Of a stretch of 64,000 nucleotides of DNA, positions 39,094 through 47,549 are shown piece by piece (positions within the stretch are counted from its first letter, which is position 1; each line of letters starts with the position of its first letter). Both the position numbers and the translations under genes were made by a program. Under the pieces are notes generated by a model. That model searched no databases, was not told the origin of the DNA, and saw only the letters and a list, made by a program, of their open reading frames with translations. The DNA comes from Blastococcus sp. PRF04-17. Lineage in GTDB: Bacteria; Actinomycetota; Actinomycetes; Mycobacteriales; Geodermatophilaceae. The DNA is taken from NCBI RefSeq assembly GCF_023016265.1, contig NZ_CP095412.1, forward strand, positions 1,240,001 to 1,304,000. The letters run 5' to 3'.

Positions 39094-40218
39094 TCAGTGC
39101 TGTTCGAGCAGCGAGGCGAAGGTGCCGGCGATCGTCGTCCACGACCAGCGTTCCTCCACCCAGGAACGACCGGCCTTGCCCATCGCGTGCGCCCGGCCGG
39201 GGTCGGCCAGCAGGCCGGCGATGGTGTCGGCCACGACCGCGGGCGACCGTGGGTCGACGACGTGTCCGGTGATGCCGTCGAGCACTGCCTCGGGCGCACC
39301 GCCCGACGTCCCCGCCACCACGGGGACGCCGCAGGCCGCCGCCTCCAGGAAGACCATGCCCAGGCCCTCGACGTCGAGCCCTCCGCGACGGGTCCGGCAC
39401 GGCATCGCGAAGACGTCGCCCGCCGCGTAGAAGGCGGGCAGGTCGGCGGGGGCCACCGGACCGGCGAACACGACCGACCCGTCCAGCCGCCGGGCGGTCA
39501 CCGCCCGGCGCAGCGACGCCTCGCCGGGCCCGCCTCCGACGAGCAGGAGGCGGGCCTCCGGATGCCGGGCCACCACGTTCGGCCAGCCGGCGACCAGCAC
39601 GTCCTGCCCCTTGCGCGCCACCAGGCGCGAGACGCAGACGACCACCGGCCCCTCGCCGAGTCCGTACGCCCGCCGGACGGCGGCACCGTCCGCCTGGGGG
39701 GTGAACCGGTCGACGTCCACCCCCGGAGAGAGCTGGGCGAGCCGCGTGCGCCCGCCCAGCGCAGGGGCCAGTCGCTCGTGGGTGTACTGGCTGATGTAGG
39801 TGAGGACGTCGAGACCGCCGGCGATGCGCTGCATGAGCTGCCGCGACAAGGGGAGGGCGACCCAGCCCGTCTCGTGCCCGTGGGTGGCCCCCACGACGTG
39901 CCGTACACCGGCTGACCGCAGCGCGGGCGCGATCAGCCCCAGCGGCGCGGCGGCACCGAAGAAGGCGCTGTCGCACCCGTGGCGGCGCGCGAGATCGACT
40001 GCGGCCCCGGTGGTGGCCCGGGTCGGCAGCAGCATGCCGGTCGGCCGGCGGAGCACCGGATAGGGCAGCGCTGCGTCGTACTCGGCGGACCCGGGCGAGT
40101 CGGACGCCAGGACGACGACGGACCCGGCAGGCCGGCGCTCGAGCAGCGCGGCGACGAAGGTCTGGATGCCGCCCTGGCGTGGCGGGAAGTCGTTGGTGAC
40201 GACCAGTGTCCGGGTCAC
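39094..40218 (-). CDS. GT4 glycosyltransferase, PimB-like (phosphatidylinositol mannoside alpha-mannosyltransferase)
   Basis: The 374-residue GT-B protein has the start TRTLVVTNDFPPRQGGIQTF (GG loop), ATHGHETGW, LSPGVDVDRFTPQ, VVVCVSRLVARKGQDVL, the conserved GT4 EX7E region (EGLGMVFLEAAACGVPVV), and a C-terminal WSWTTIAGTF. It is the positional counterpart of Rv2188c (PimB'), which adds the second mannose to PIM. GTG 40218 overlaps the M48 stop. The sugar specificity is inferred. Confidence 0.88.
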   Translation of the reverse strand: MTRTLVVTNDFPPRQGGIQTFVAALLERRPAGSVVVLASDSPGSAEYDAALPYPVLRRPTGMLLPTRATTGAAVDLARRHGCDSAFFGAAAPLGLIAPALRSAGVRHVVGATHGHETGWVALPLSRQLMQRIAGGLDVLTYISQYTHERLAPALGGRTRLAQLSPGVDVDRFTPQADGAAVRRAYGLGEGPVVVCVSRLVARKGQDVLVAGWPNVVARHPEARLLLVGGGPGEASLRRAVTARRLDGSVVFAGPVAPADLPAFYAAGDVFAMPCRTRRGGLDVEGLGMVFLEAAACGVPVVAGTSGGAPEAVLDGITGHVVDPRSPAVVADTIAGLLADPGRAHAMGKAGRSWVEERWSWTTIAGTFASLLEQH

Positions 40219-41495
40219 GGTCCGGCCAGCCGCTGCCAGTCGCGGGCCATCGTCACCCGCTGCGAGACGGTGGGGTGGGAGCCGAAGAACCAGTGCCACG
40301 CGGCCGGGGGGTCCGGGTCGGACAGGTTGGTCGCGGCCAGGCTCCGCTGCATGCCGATGAAGGCGTCGGGGTCTGCGGTGAGGTCGAGTGCGCGGACGTC
40401 GGCCCGCGCCTCGACGTGCCGCGACACCAGGTTCTGCGCCGGTGTGGAGAGCAGGGTGCCCACGGCGGCGAGGAACAGCACCAGGGGGATCACCCGCGGG
40501 TCGGCGGGCGACTCGACCCCCGCGCGCCGCAGCATGCGCGACGACCCGAGCACCCAGCACAGGGCCGAGACTCCGGCCGCGGCGCCGATCGCTCCCATCA
40601 GCGTGCCGGTCAGCACGTCGTCGGTCGCCACGTGCCCGAGTTCGTGGGCGACGATCGACTCGATCTGGTCGTCGGGGAGCCGCTCGATCACGGTGTCGTA
40701 GACGACGATCCGGCGCGTGGAGCCGAAGCCGGAGACGTAGGCGTTCAGCGCGGTCGTGCGCCGGGAGGCGTCGGACACCAGCACGTCCTCGACCGGCGTG
40801 CCGTTCTCCTCGGCCAGGTCGAGCAGGTCGGTGCGCAGCTGGCCCGCCGGCAGCGACTCGAAACGGTTGAACGCCGGCTCGATGACCAGCGGGTACAGGA
40901 AGGACCCGACCACGACGAAGGCCGCCGCTGTCGCGGCCGACCACGCCCACCAGGTGCGCGGCGCACGGCGGATGAGCCACAGGAACGACATCACTGCCAC
41001 GGCGGTGAGCAGTGCGCTGATGCCGGTGGACACGAGCACGTCGCGCACCCACAACCCCCAGCTGCGGGTCGACAGCCCGAACCGGTGCCGGATCATCTCG
41101 CCGTAGGCCGAGAACGGCAGGGTGACCAGTCGGCCCACCACGACGAGCGCCGCCGTACCGAGCAACACCTGTGCCGTCCGGCGCCCGCCGAACGGGCGTC
41201 CCACGAACTGCACGAGCCGCGCGCCGAGCGGCGTCAGCGCGAGGACACCCGAAGCGGTGAGACTCAGCGCCAGGGAGATCAACGAGGCGGGGCGCAATGC
41301 GGCGGCGAGGGACTCCGCCCGCTCGACGTCCTCGGGAGCGAGCCCGCCGGTCGGATCGACCGGGCTCCCGCCACCGGGCGGTTCCGGGAGCACGTCCCAC
41401 GGCGTGCGGAGGACGACGACGAGCACGAAGGCCAGACCGAGCACGATCGCCGCGAGGAGCGGAGCCCGGGCCTTGGTCCTCCCCGCCCGGCTCAC
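40215..41495 (-). CDS. M48 family metallopeptidase (Ste24/CAAX protease-like)
   Basis: This integral-membrane zinc protease of 426 residues has several spans (about 12-30, 72-90, 105-125, 155-175, 185-205, then 320-370), the zinc motif HELGHVATDDVLTG (HExxH), and the third ligand Glu in SRHVEARADVRAL. FGSHPTVSQRV is the conserved C-terminal box. It is like Ste24, which cleaves prenylated peptides; the bacterial substrate is unknown. GTG 41495 follows TAGGAT by 6 nt. It is co-transcribed with the PimB-like gene. Confidence 0.9.
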   Translation of the reverse strand: MSRAGRTKARAPLLAAIVLGLAFVLVVVLRTPWDVLPEPPGGGSPVDPTGGLAPEDVERAESLAAALRPASLISLALSLTASGVLALTPLGARLVQFVGRPFGGRRTAQVLLGTAALVVVGRLVTLPFSAYGEMIRHRFGLSTRSWGLWVRDVLVSTGISALLTAVAVMSFLWLIRRAPRTWWAWSAATAAAFVVVGSFLYPLVIEPAFNRFESLPAGQLRTDLLDLAEENGTPVEDVLVSDASRRTTALNAYVSGFGSTRRIVVYDTVIERLPDDQIESIVAHELGHVATDDVLTGTLMGAIGAAAGVSALCWVLGSSRMLRRAGVESPADPRVIPLVLFLAAVGTLLSTPAQNLVSRHVEARADVRALDLTADPDAFIGMQRSLAATNLSDPDPPAAWHWFFGSHPTVSQRVTMARDWQRLAGP

Positions 41496-41517
41496 GGAGC
41501 GATCCTATGAGGACGGC

Positions 41518-41554
41518 GAGGGCCGGTGATCCCGGAGCGGGATCACCGGCCCTC
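41518..41554 (-). terminator. Strong intrinsic terminator hairpin after the first NlpC/P60 gene
   Basis: A perfect 17-bp stem (GAGGGCCGGTGATCCCG with its complement) with a GAG loop lies between the NlpC/P60 stop (41570) and the M48 start (41495). Confidence 0.9.
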
Positions 41555-41569
41555 GAGGCCACCCGTGGA

Positions 41570-42658
41570 TCAGCCGGCGATGCGGCGGGCGTGGGTGAAC
41601 CCGCTCATCGAGTTGAAGTCGACGACCATGACCGGCTTGCTCGACGTCGACGCGTGCACCATCTTGCCGTTGCCGACGTACATCGCGACGTGACTGGTCG
41701 GGCTGTAGTAGAAGAGCAGGTCACCCGGCTGCAACTCCGAGACCGACACCGGGGTGCCCATCGTCGACTGGCTCCGGCTGGAGTGCGGCAGGCTGACGCC
41801 GGCCGCGGAGTAGGCGTACTGCGTGAGGCCCGAGCAGTCGAAGGCGTCCGGACCGCCGGCGCCCCACACGTAGGCGTCACCGACCTGAGCCAGCGCCGTG
41901 TCGACCGCGACCTGGGCGGCGCCGCTGGGCGCCACCACGCCGGTCGGCACGGCCTGGGCCTGGGTGCCGCCGTGGGCGGCGGCCACGACCTCCCGCTGCG
42001 GAGCGGTCAGCGCGGCGTACTGGCGCTTGTAGTCGGCGATCTTCGCCTCGAGGTCCTCCTGCTTGACCTCGATCGCCTCGATCTGCTGCTGGGCCTCGGC
42101 CACCGCGGCGTCGGCGGCTTCCTGCGCCGACTCGGCTTCGTCGGCGGCGAGCGCCACCTCGGTGATCGCGTCGCTGGTGTGCCCGGCGATCGCGTCGAGC
42201 GTGCTCATCTGGTGCAGCAGGTCGTCGGCCGACTCACTGGTCAGGATCACGTCGAGGTGGGACAGCCCCTCGCTGGTGTACGCGGACCGGGCGAGCTGGC
42301 GGATCTGGCCGTCGAGGGCGTCGAGCTGGGCCTGAGCCTCGGCGGCGGCGCGCTGGGCGCTCTGGACGGCGGCCTGCTGGCGTTCGAGGACAACCTTGGC
42401 CTCGTTGAGCTCCTCGGTGACCACTTCGAGTTCGTGGTCGGCCTCGGCAACCATCGCGGCGGCCTGCGCCGGCGTGGTGGCCTCACCGGGGTCCGCGCCG
42501 GCGGTGCCGGGAAGAACGGTGAGGGTGAGGGCTGCGGTGGCTCCCAGGAGGAGACCGGAGCGGAGCCAGCCGAGGTGGCCGGGGCGCGTCCGGTGGGCCG
42601 GGGAGGGGCGGTCCTGCTGTTCCAGGGCGTGCGGCAGTACGGCGTGTGGGGTCGCCAC
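41570..42658 (-). CDS. NlpC/P60 family peptidoglycan endopeptidase (Rip-like)
   Basis: This secreted cell-wall hydrolase of 362 residues has a signal peptide (LRSGLLLGATAALTLTVLPG, cleaved near residue 55), a long coiled-coil domain (about 60-235, with ATTPAQAAAMVAEADHEL and IEAIEVKQEDLEAKIADYK) that probably blocks or positions the active site, and a C-terminal NlpC/P60 domain. The catalytic Cys is in FDCSGLTQYAYS, the His in SHVAMYVG, and a third polar residue in MVHAST. It is the counterpart of Rv2190c (RipC-like). The c-di-AMP riboswitch upstream governs it. The GTG at 42658 lies about 32 nt after the riboswitch. Confidence 0.93.
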   Translation of the reverse strand: MATPHAVLPHALEQQDRPSPAHRTRPGHLGWLRSGLLLGATAALTLTVLPGTAGADPGEATTPAQAAAMVAEADHELEVVTEELNEAKVVLERQQAAVQSAQRAAAEAQAQLDALDGQIRQLARSAYTSEGLSHLDVILTSESADDLLHQMSTLDAIAGHTSDAITEVALAADEAESAQEAADAAVAEAQQQIEAIEVKQEDLEAKIADYKRQYAALTAPQREVVAAAHGGTQAQAVPTGVVAPSGAAQVAVDTALAQVGDAYVWGAGGPDAFDCSGLTQYAYSAAGVSLPHSSRSQSTMGTPVSVSELQPGDLLFYYSPTSHVAMYVGNGKMVHASTSSKPVMVVDFNSMSGFTHARRIAG

Positions 42659-42689
42659 GAGCGGCGGCTCTCCGTTTCTTCCTCTGCAA

Positions 42690-42860
42690 CCGCCTACCGA
42701 GTTAGCTGACGGGTTCGGGCTGGGAAGACTGGCCCTATCCCCTGCTCACCGGCGAGCCGGCCCTGCAGGGGAACTCACCCCAGGACTGCGGTGGGTCCCC
42801 GGTTCACCGTCGGACGTGCGCGCGGACGCACGACGCCGTCAGATGATTCGGCGGTGCCCG
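42690..42860 (-). promoter_or_regulatory. Cyclic di-AMP riboswitch (ydaO/yuaA class) controlling the NlpC/P60 gene
   Basis: On the minus strand the leader has the ydaO landmarks in order: CGCCGAATCATCTGACGG at the 5' end, GGGGACCCACC, GGGGTGAGTTCC, GGATAGGG, CCCGAACCCGTCAGCTAACT and a closing TCGGTAGGCGG. These match the B. subtilis ydaO consensus as I recall it (GGGGGACCCA, GGGGUGAAUCC, CCCGAAUCCGUCAGCUAAC). In actinobacteria this class often precedes NlpC/P60 or Rpf-type wall hydrolases, and high c-di-AMP turns expression down. Confidence 0.93.
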
Positions 42861-43051
42861 GCCGAGGCCACCCCTTTGCGGGCGGCGACCACCCGGTCGG
42901 ACGGCGACGACCCTACGGCCGTGATGTTCCCGTGACAAATGGAACGTCCTGCGACTGGTGTGACGAAGATCCCGATCAGGTGCGTCACCGCTGGTCATGC
43001 GGTCGCGCCACGGAAGGTGTGATGTGACCCGGACCGGTCCGTCCGCCGTCC
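42861..43051. other. Intergenic stretch without a recognised feature
   Basis: This is the upstream side of the c-di-AMP riboswitch. It should hold the promoter of the NlpC/P60 gene on the minus strand, but I see no convincing -10/-35 pair. The rest shows no coding pattern on either strand. Confidence 0.5.
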
Positions 43052-43438
43052 TCAGCCGGTCCGACAGCTCCCTCCGGGGCGCTCTGCGGCGCCCTCCCGG
43101 TGTCGTCCCTCCCGGTGTCGTCCCTCCCGGTGTCGTCCCTCCCGGTGTCGCAGCGGTGGTACCAGTCCCACGTCGGCCAGGGCGCGGACGGCCCGGCGCT
43201 CGATGTCGTCGAACTCGACGACGACCCCTGGCGGCGGGAGGACGACGTCCTCCGCGGCGAGCCGATCGGCCGTGGCCGGCCCCTCGCCTGGACCCTCGAC
43301 GCCAGGGGCGCGGGCCGTCATCGGGACGACGACCGGGTCGGTGTTCTGCCAGCCCGGCGGAGCACCGAGCAGCACGGTGACGACGCAGTCGGCGCAGCCG
43401 GCGCCCCGGGCGGTGCAGGTGTCGCAGTCGATCAGCAT
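43052..43438 (-). CDS. Small Cys-rich hypothetical protein with C-terminal repeats
   Basis: The 128-residue protein starts MLIDCDTCTARGAGCADCVV, with two CxxC pairs that could bind zinc, followed by VTVLLGAPP. Near residue 78, EFDDIERRAVRALADVGLVPPLR looks like the usual end of the actinobacterial family. Beyond it this copy has a tail HREGRHREGRHREG made by four exact 15-bp repeats. ATG 43438 follows GGAGGAGAG. It lies between two NlpC/P60 genes. No function is known. Confidence 0.82.
   Translation of the reverse strand: MLIDCDTCTARGAGCADCVVTVLLGAPPGWQNTDPVVVPMTARAPGVEGPGEGPATADRLAAEDVVLPPPGVVVEFDDIERRAVRALADVGLVPPLRHREGRHREGRHREGRHREGAAERPGGSCRTG
43092..43151 (-). repeat. 15-bp minisatellite, four copies
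   Basis: There are four copies of ccctcccggtgtcgt (plus-strand reading); the last differs by one base. On the minus strand it encodes the HREGR repeats. The 15-bp unit keeps frame, so copy number can vary between strains. Confidence 0.93.
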
Positions 43439-43497
43439 GGTCTCTCTCCTCCGTGAGTTGCTGCGCACGGTAGGAGGCGCCACCGACAATTTCCGGC

Positions 43498-45243
43498 TCA
43501 GGTGCCGGCGTACTCCCAGTGCCACGGCTCCTCGCGGCCGTTGCCGGGCTCGGCCCAGTCGGGGTGCAGGTAGCCGAAGCGGCCGGCGTTCGCCTTCATC
43601 CAGTTGTACTGGGGAGTGCCGAAGCGCTCGATGCCACCGCAGAGGTCGACGGCCAGGCCCCAACCGTGGTTGCTGGTGCCCGGCACCGCGGCCAGGGCCG
43701 GCTTGCGACCGTAGAGGTCGACCTGGCTCGCGTACGTGCGGTAGGAGTCGGTGATGCAGATGGGGGTGCCGAACGCGGAGGCGAACGCCGCCGACATGGC
43801 GCGGTAGGCGGCCGCGGCGTCGCAGCGCAGCACGTGCGATCCGGCACCCAAGGGGCACATCGCGCTCGGCGGGATGAGCCCGTTGGGATAGCCGCCCCAG
43901 GCGCGCGCGCCGTCGTAGCTCGGCGGATAGACGGTGTTGCCGCACTCGACCTTCAGGGCTCCGCCGGTGGGACCGGGCACGGCCACCGGCGCCCGCTGGC
44001 CGAGGCTGGGCCGGCCGATGCCGAGCACCTGATCGGCCGGGAGGGTGCGGACGACGACGGCACCGGCGCGCGCGTCGGCGGCGAGCATCGTCTGCGGGTC
44101 CAGGGCGATGCCGACGTGGCCCAGACCCGACTCCGGCGTGCCGAGGAAGACGAGGTCCCCGGGCAGCACGTCGGGAGGGGCCACGGGCGTCGCCGTCGCG
44201 AACAGCTCCGCCTGCGTCGCCGGGAGCGCGATACCGGCCCGCCCGTAGACGGTGGAGACCAGCGAGCCACAGTCCCACGACTCCGGACCGGCGGTGCCGG
44301 GCGCGTAGGGAAGTCCGAGGGCGTCCATCGCGGCGGTGACCGCCGACAGCGTCTCGGCGGGCAGCACGAGCAGCGAGGTGGGCTGCCGCGGCAGCTGGGC
44401 GGCACCCGCCTGCGCCGCCCCGCTGCTGGCTCCCACGGGCACGAGACCGGGCGGGATGCCCGACGCCGGGTCGAGCAGCGCGGAAGCCGGCGGCGGCTGC
44501 ACACCGGCGGCGGTCAGCTGCTCCAGATAGGCCTGCCAGTTGGCGGCCGTCTTCTGGTTCACGTCGACCTGCTCGGCCTGCAGCTGCGCCAGCTGCCGGT
44601 CGACCTCGTCGAGAGCGGCGCCCAGCTCGTCGGTCACCGCCGCGGCCGCCGCCTCGAGTTCGGCCACGCGTGCGGCGACGACGTCGGCCCGTTCCCGTGC
44701 CTTCCCCAGGGCGGCGGCGGCCCGCTGCTGCTCGTCCAGGGCCGCCCGCCGCAGCTTCTCGGCCGCACCGATCATCTCGGCCGCGTGCGCGTCGACGACC
44801 TCGAGGAACCCCATGGCCGAGAGGACGTCGCCCGGATCGCCCCCGGAGAGGAGCAGGGTCAGCGGCGTCAGCGCCCCGCCGTCGCGGTAGACGGCCCGCG
44901 CGTACCCGGCGACGACCTCCTGGTGGCCGGCCAGCTCGCCCTCGGCGTGGGCCAGGACCGACTCGGCCTCGGCGACGGCCTGCTCGGCCTGGGCCAGCTC
45001 CTCCCGCGCCGCGGCGACCTCGGCCTCCTGCTCCCGCAGACCGGCCTGCACCTCGGCGGCGCGCTGCTGGAGCCGGTCGAGGGCCCGACTGTCGAGGACG
45101 GCGGTGGTCCCCCCGGGCTGGTCACTGGGCGCGGCCGCGGCGGGGCCGGCCACGGCGACCGTCGAGAGAGCGACCACCGCGGCAGCGCCGACCACGCGCC
45201 TCGCCGTCCAGCCGCTGGTGCGCCACCGGGAGCGCGCGAACAT
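43498..45243 (-). CDS. Secreted cell-wall hydrolase: coiled coil, NlpC/P60 and VanY carboxypeptidase domains fused
   Basis: This 581-residue exported protein has a signal peptide (about 1-38, VGAAAVVALSTVAVAGPAAA), a coiled coil rich in Glu, Ala and Gln (about 50-250), and an NlpC/P60 domain (about 300-425) with Cys in WDCGSLVSTVYGRAGI and His in GLGHVGIAL. A C-terminal VanY-type D-Ala-D-Ala carboxypeptidase (about 450-580) has SNHGWGLAVD (zinc His, Asp) and PWHWEY. Stem-peptide endopeptidase and carboxypeptidase activities are thus combined. The usual DCSG is DCGS here. It is divergent from the nuclease gene. Confidence 0.9.
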   Translation of the reverse strand: MFARSRWRTSGWTARRVVGAAAVVALSTVAVAGPAAAAPSDQPGGTTAVLDSRALDRLQQRAAEVQAGLREQEAEVAAAREELAQAEQAVAEAESVLAHAEGELAGHQEVVAGYARAVYRDGGALTPLTLLLSGGDPGDVLSAMGFLEVVDAHAAEMIGAAEKLRRAALDEQQRAAAALGKARERADVVAARVAELEAAAAAVTDELGAALDEVDRQLAQLQAEQVDVNQKTAANWQAYLEQLTAAGVQPPPASALLDPASGIPPGLVPVGASSGAAQAGAAQLPRQPTSLLVLPAETLSAVTAAMDALGLPYAPGTAGPESWDCGSLVSTVYGRAGIALPATQAELFATATPVAPPDVLPGDLVFLGTPESGLGHVGIALDPQTMLAADARAGAVVVRTLPADQVLGIGRPSLGQRAPVAVPGPTGGALKVECGNTVYPPSYDGARAWGGYPNGLIPPSAMCPLGAGSHVLRCDAAAAYRAMSAAFASAFGTPICITDSYRTYASQVDLYGRKPALAAVPGTSNHGWGLAVDLCGGIERFGTPQYNWMKANAGRFGYLHPDWAEPGNGREEPWHWEYAGT

Positions 45244-45416
45244 CGACCACCTCTGCGTTCCGGGTTCGCCAGCACGACGGCGTCCCCCACCAGGGGGAAT
45301 GGTGTCCTGATCGACCCGCCGCCGCCAGGTGAGGCGGCCCGTTCCCCCGCCCGGGCGACCATTCGTGATGCGGGCGTGACCGGCGCGGCAATCACAAGAG
45401 TGTCATTACCCCGCCC

Positions 45417-45429
45417 TACCGTCCGTCCC
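45417..45429 (+). promoter_or_regulatory. -10 box of leaderless nuclease promoter
   Basis: TACCGT (45417-45422) is 7 nt before GTG 45430. Confidence 0.55.
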
Positions 45430-47265
45430 GTGCCGTCCTCCCGCGTGCTGCCGCGTCCCTCCGCACAGCGGTACGAGCAGGTGTCCATCGAGGAACTTGG
45501 GACGCCGCTCCTCGACGTCACCTTCGTCGTGGTCGACCTCGAGACGACAGGCGGCTCCCCCAAGGACAGCGCCATCACCGAGATCGGCGCCGTGAAGGTG
45601 CGGGGCGGCGAGGTCCTGGGCGAGTTCCAGACCCTCGTCGACCCGGGCTGCGAGATCCCGCCCTACATCAGCGTCCTGACCGGCATCACGTCGATGATGG
45701 TGGCCACGGCTCCGCGCATCGGCACCGTGCTCCCGGCGTTCCTGGAGTTCGCGCGGGGTGCGGTGCTGGTGGCGCACAACGCACCGTTCGACCTCGGCTT
45801 CCTCAAGGCGGCGTGCGCCCAGAACGGCGTCACCTGGCCCCCGGCAGCCTCGGTCGACACGGCCGTGCTCGCCCGCCGGCTGCTCAGCCGCGACGAGGTA
45901 CCCAATTGCAAGCTGGCCACGCTGGCCCCGTACTTCTCGGCGACCACGTCGCCCACCCACCGTGCGCTCGACGACGCGAAGGCCACCGTCGACGTCCTCC
46001 ACGGCCTGTTCGAGCGCCTCGGCCCGCTCGGCATCACGACGCTGGAGGAGCTCACCGGCCTGACCCGGCAGGTCGACCCCGAGCGGCTGCGCAAGCGCCA
46101 CCTCGCCGACGGCGTGCCCCGCGGGCCGGGGGTCTACCTCTTCCGCGGCCCCCGTGACGAGCCGCTGTACGTAGGCACGTCCAACGACCTGCGCAGCCGG
46201 GTGCGCAGCTACTTCTCCTCCGGCGAGCAGCGCAGCCGGATCACCGAGATGGTCGCGCTGGCCCAGCGCGTCGACGCCATCTCCTGCGCCCACGACCTCG
46301 AGGCCGCCGTGCGGGAGCTGCGGCTCATCGCCCGGCACAAGCCCCGGTACAACCGCCGGTCGCGCTACCCCGAGCGCGCGCTGTGGCTGCGGCTGACCGA
46401 CGAGCCGTTCCCGCGGCTGTCGGTGGTCCGCCGCGTGCGGCCGGGAGCCGGTGTCTTCCTGGGCCCGTTCCCCGACCGTCGCGCCGCCGACGCCGCGATG
46501 GCCGCGGTCCACGAGTCGCTCCCCCTGCGCCAGTGCACGAGCCGCATCCCGGTCCGCGCCCCGTCGGGCGCGGCGTGCGCACTGGCCGGCATGGGCCGCT
46601 GCGGCGCGCCGTGCACGGGCGCGCAATCGGTCGACGAGTACGCGTCGATCGCGGCGGTCTTCCGGGCGGCGGTGCACCAGGACGCGCGTGACCTGGTCGC
46701 TCCGCTGCTCGCGCGGGTGGATCGGCTCGCCGCCGAGGAGCGCTACGAGGACGCCGCGGTGCTCCGCGACCGCGTCGCCGTCCTCGTCCGGGCCGTGCGC
46801 CGCCGTCAACGGCTGGAGTCGCTTGCCGCCGTCCTCGAGCTCGTCATCGCCCGCCCGGACGGGTCGGGCGGCTGGCATCTGTCGGTGGTGCGCGAGGGCC
46901 GGCTGGTCGCCGCCGGCACCGCACCGGTGGGGACGTCGGTGCGCGGCAGGCTGCCCGGCCTGCTGGCGACCGCCGAGACCCTGCCCGGCCCCGACGACGA
47001 GCACGCCACGTCGGTCGACGAGACCGAACTGGTGCTGCGCTGGATGGAGAAGCCCGGCACCCGGCTCGTCGAGCTCACCGGCACCCTCGCCTGCCCGGCG
47101 CCGGGCACCGGGCCCTTCACCCGGTTCCTCGACCGCGTCGAGAGCGGCCGCTCCGGGCGCGACCCGTTCGCCGACGGCCGCTCGCTGGGCACGCGGACCC
47201 GGCCGGAGCGCGTCTCCGCGGGGGCGGGCGTGCGGCCCGGCGCCCCGATAGCATCGCCGGCGTGA
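45430..47265 (+). CDS. DEDDh exonuclease fused to UvrC-like (GIY-YIG) nuclease domain
   Basis: This 611-residue protein of the Rv2191 type has an N-terminal DnaQ/DEDDh exonuclease (about 25-200) with Exo I in FVVVDLETTGGSP, Exo II in AHNAPFDLGFLK and Exo III in HRALDDAKATVDVL. Then comes a UvrC-type GIY-YIG domain (about 235-320: GPGVYLFRGPRDEPLYVGTS, LRSRVRSYFSSGE) and a UvrB/UvrC-motif-like helical part with four Cys (CTSR, CALAGMGRCGAPCTG). Such proteins are thought to act in nucleotide excision-type repair, though the role is not settled. It stops just inside the next gene. Confidence 0.92.
   Translation: MPSSRVLPRPSAQRYEQVSIEELGTPLLDVTFVVVDLETTGGSPKDSAITEIGAVKVRGGEVLGEFQTLVDPGCEIPPYISVLTGITSMMVATAPRIGTVLPAFLEFARGAVLVAHNAPFDLGFLKAACAQNGVTWPPAASVDTAVLARRLLSRDEVPNCKLATLAPYFSATTSPTHRALDDAKATVDVLHGLFERLGPLGITTLEELTGLTRQVDPERLRKRHLADGVPRGPGVYLFRGPRDEPLYVGTSNDLRSRVRSYFSSGEQRSRITEMVALAQRVDAISCAHDLEAAVRELRLIARHKPRYNRRSRYPERALWLRLTDEPFPRLSVVRRVRPGAGVFLGPFPDRRAADAAMAAVHESLPLRQCTSRIPVRAPSGAACALAGMGRCGAPCTGAQSVDEYASIAAVFRAAVHQDARDLVAPLLARVDRLAAEERYEDAAVLRDRVAVLVRAVRRRQRLESLAAVLELVIARPDGSGGWHLSVVREGRLVAAGTAPVGTSVRGRLPGLLATAETLPGPDDEHATSVDETELVLRWMEKPGTRLVELTGTLACPAPGTGPFTRFLDRVESGRSGRDPFADGRSLGTRTRPERVSAGAGVRPGAPIASPA
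47249..47261 (+). promoter_or_regulatory. -10 box of leaderless RAM-domain gene promoter
   Basis: TAGCAT (47249-47254) is 7 nt before GTG 47262, inside the end of the nuclease gene. Confidence 0.55.
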
Positions 47266-47549
47266 TCACCGCCATCGTCATGATCGACGCGGCCACCGAC
47301 GCGATCCCGGAGGTCGCGGCGGCGATCGCCGACCTCGAGGGGGTCAGCGAGGTCTACTCCACGGCCGGCGAGGTGGACCTGATCGCCATCGTCCGGGTGC
47401 GCGAGTTCGACCAGGTGGCCGAGGTCATCGCCGGGCGGATCAACAAGGTGCCCGGCGTGCTCGAGACCGAGACGCACATCGCGTTCCGCGCGTATTCGAA
47501 GCACGACCTGGAGGCCGCGTTCGCGATCGGCTTCGAGACTGCCGACTAG
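47262..47549 (+). CDS. Lrp/AsnC ligand-binding (RAM) domain protein without DNA-binding domain
   Basis: The 95-residue stand-alone RAM domain has the alpha-beta fold in [51 protein letters not shown]. It lacks a helix-turn-helix, so it may sense amino acids and act through a partner or as a decoy dimer. It sits beside trpD. Start GTG 47262 overlaps the nuclease stop and follows a leaderless promoter. Confidence 0.92.
   Translation: MITAIVMIDAATDAIPEVAAAIADLEGVSEVYSTAGEVDLIAIVRVREFDQVAEVIAGRINKVPGVLETETHIAFRAYSKHDLEAAFAIGFETAD

Noticed and set aside
43092-43151. Possible CRISPR-like repeats
   Set aside because: These are adjacent 15-bp units with no spacers and are in frame with a gene. It is a minisatellite.
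45244-45429. Second c-di-AMP riboswitch before the NlpC/VanY gene
   Set aside because: It contains a GGGGGAAC stretch and a hairpin, but lacks the GGGGUGA and CCGUCAGCUAAC elements.
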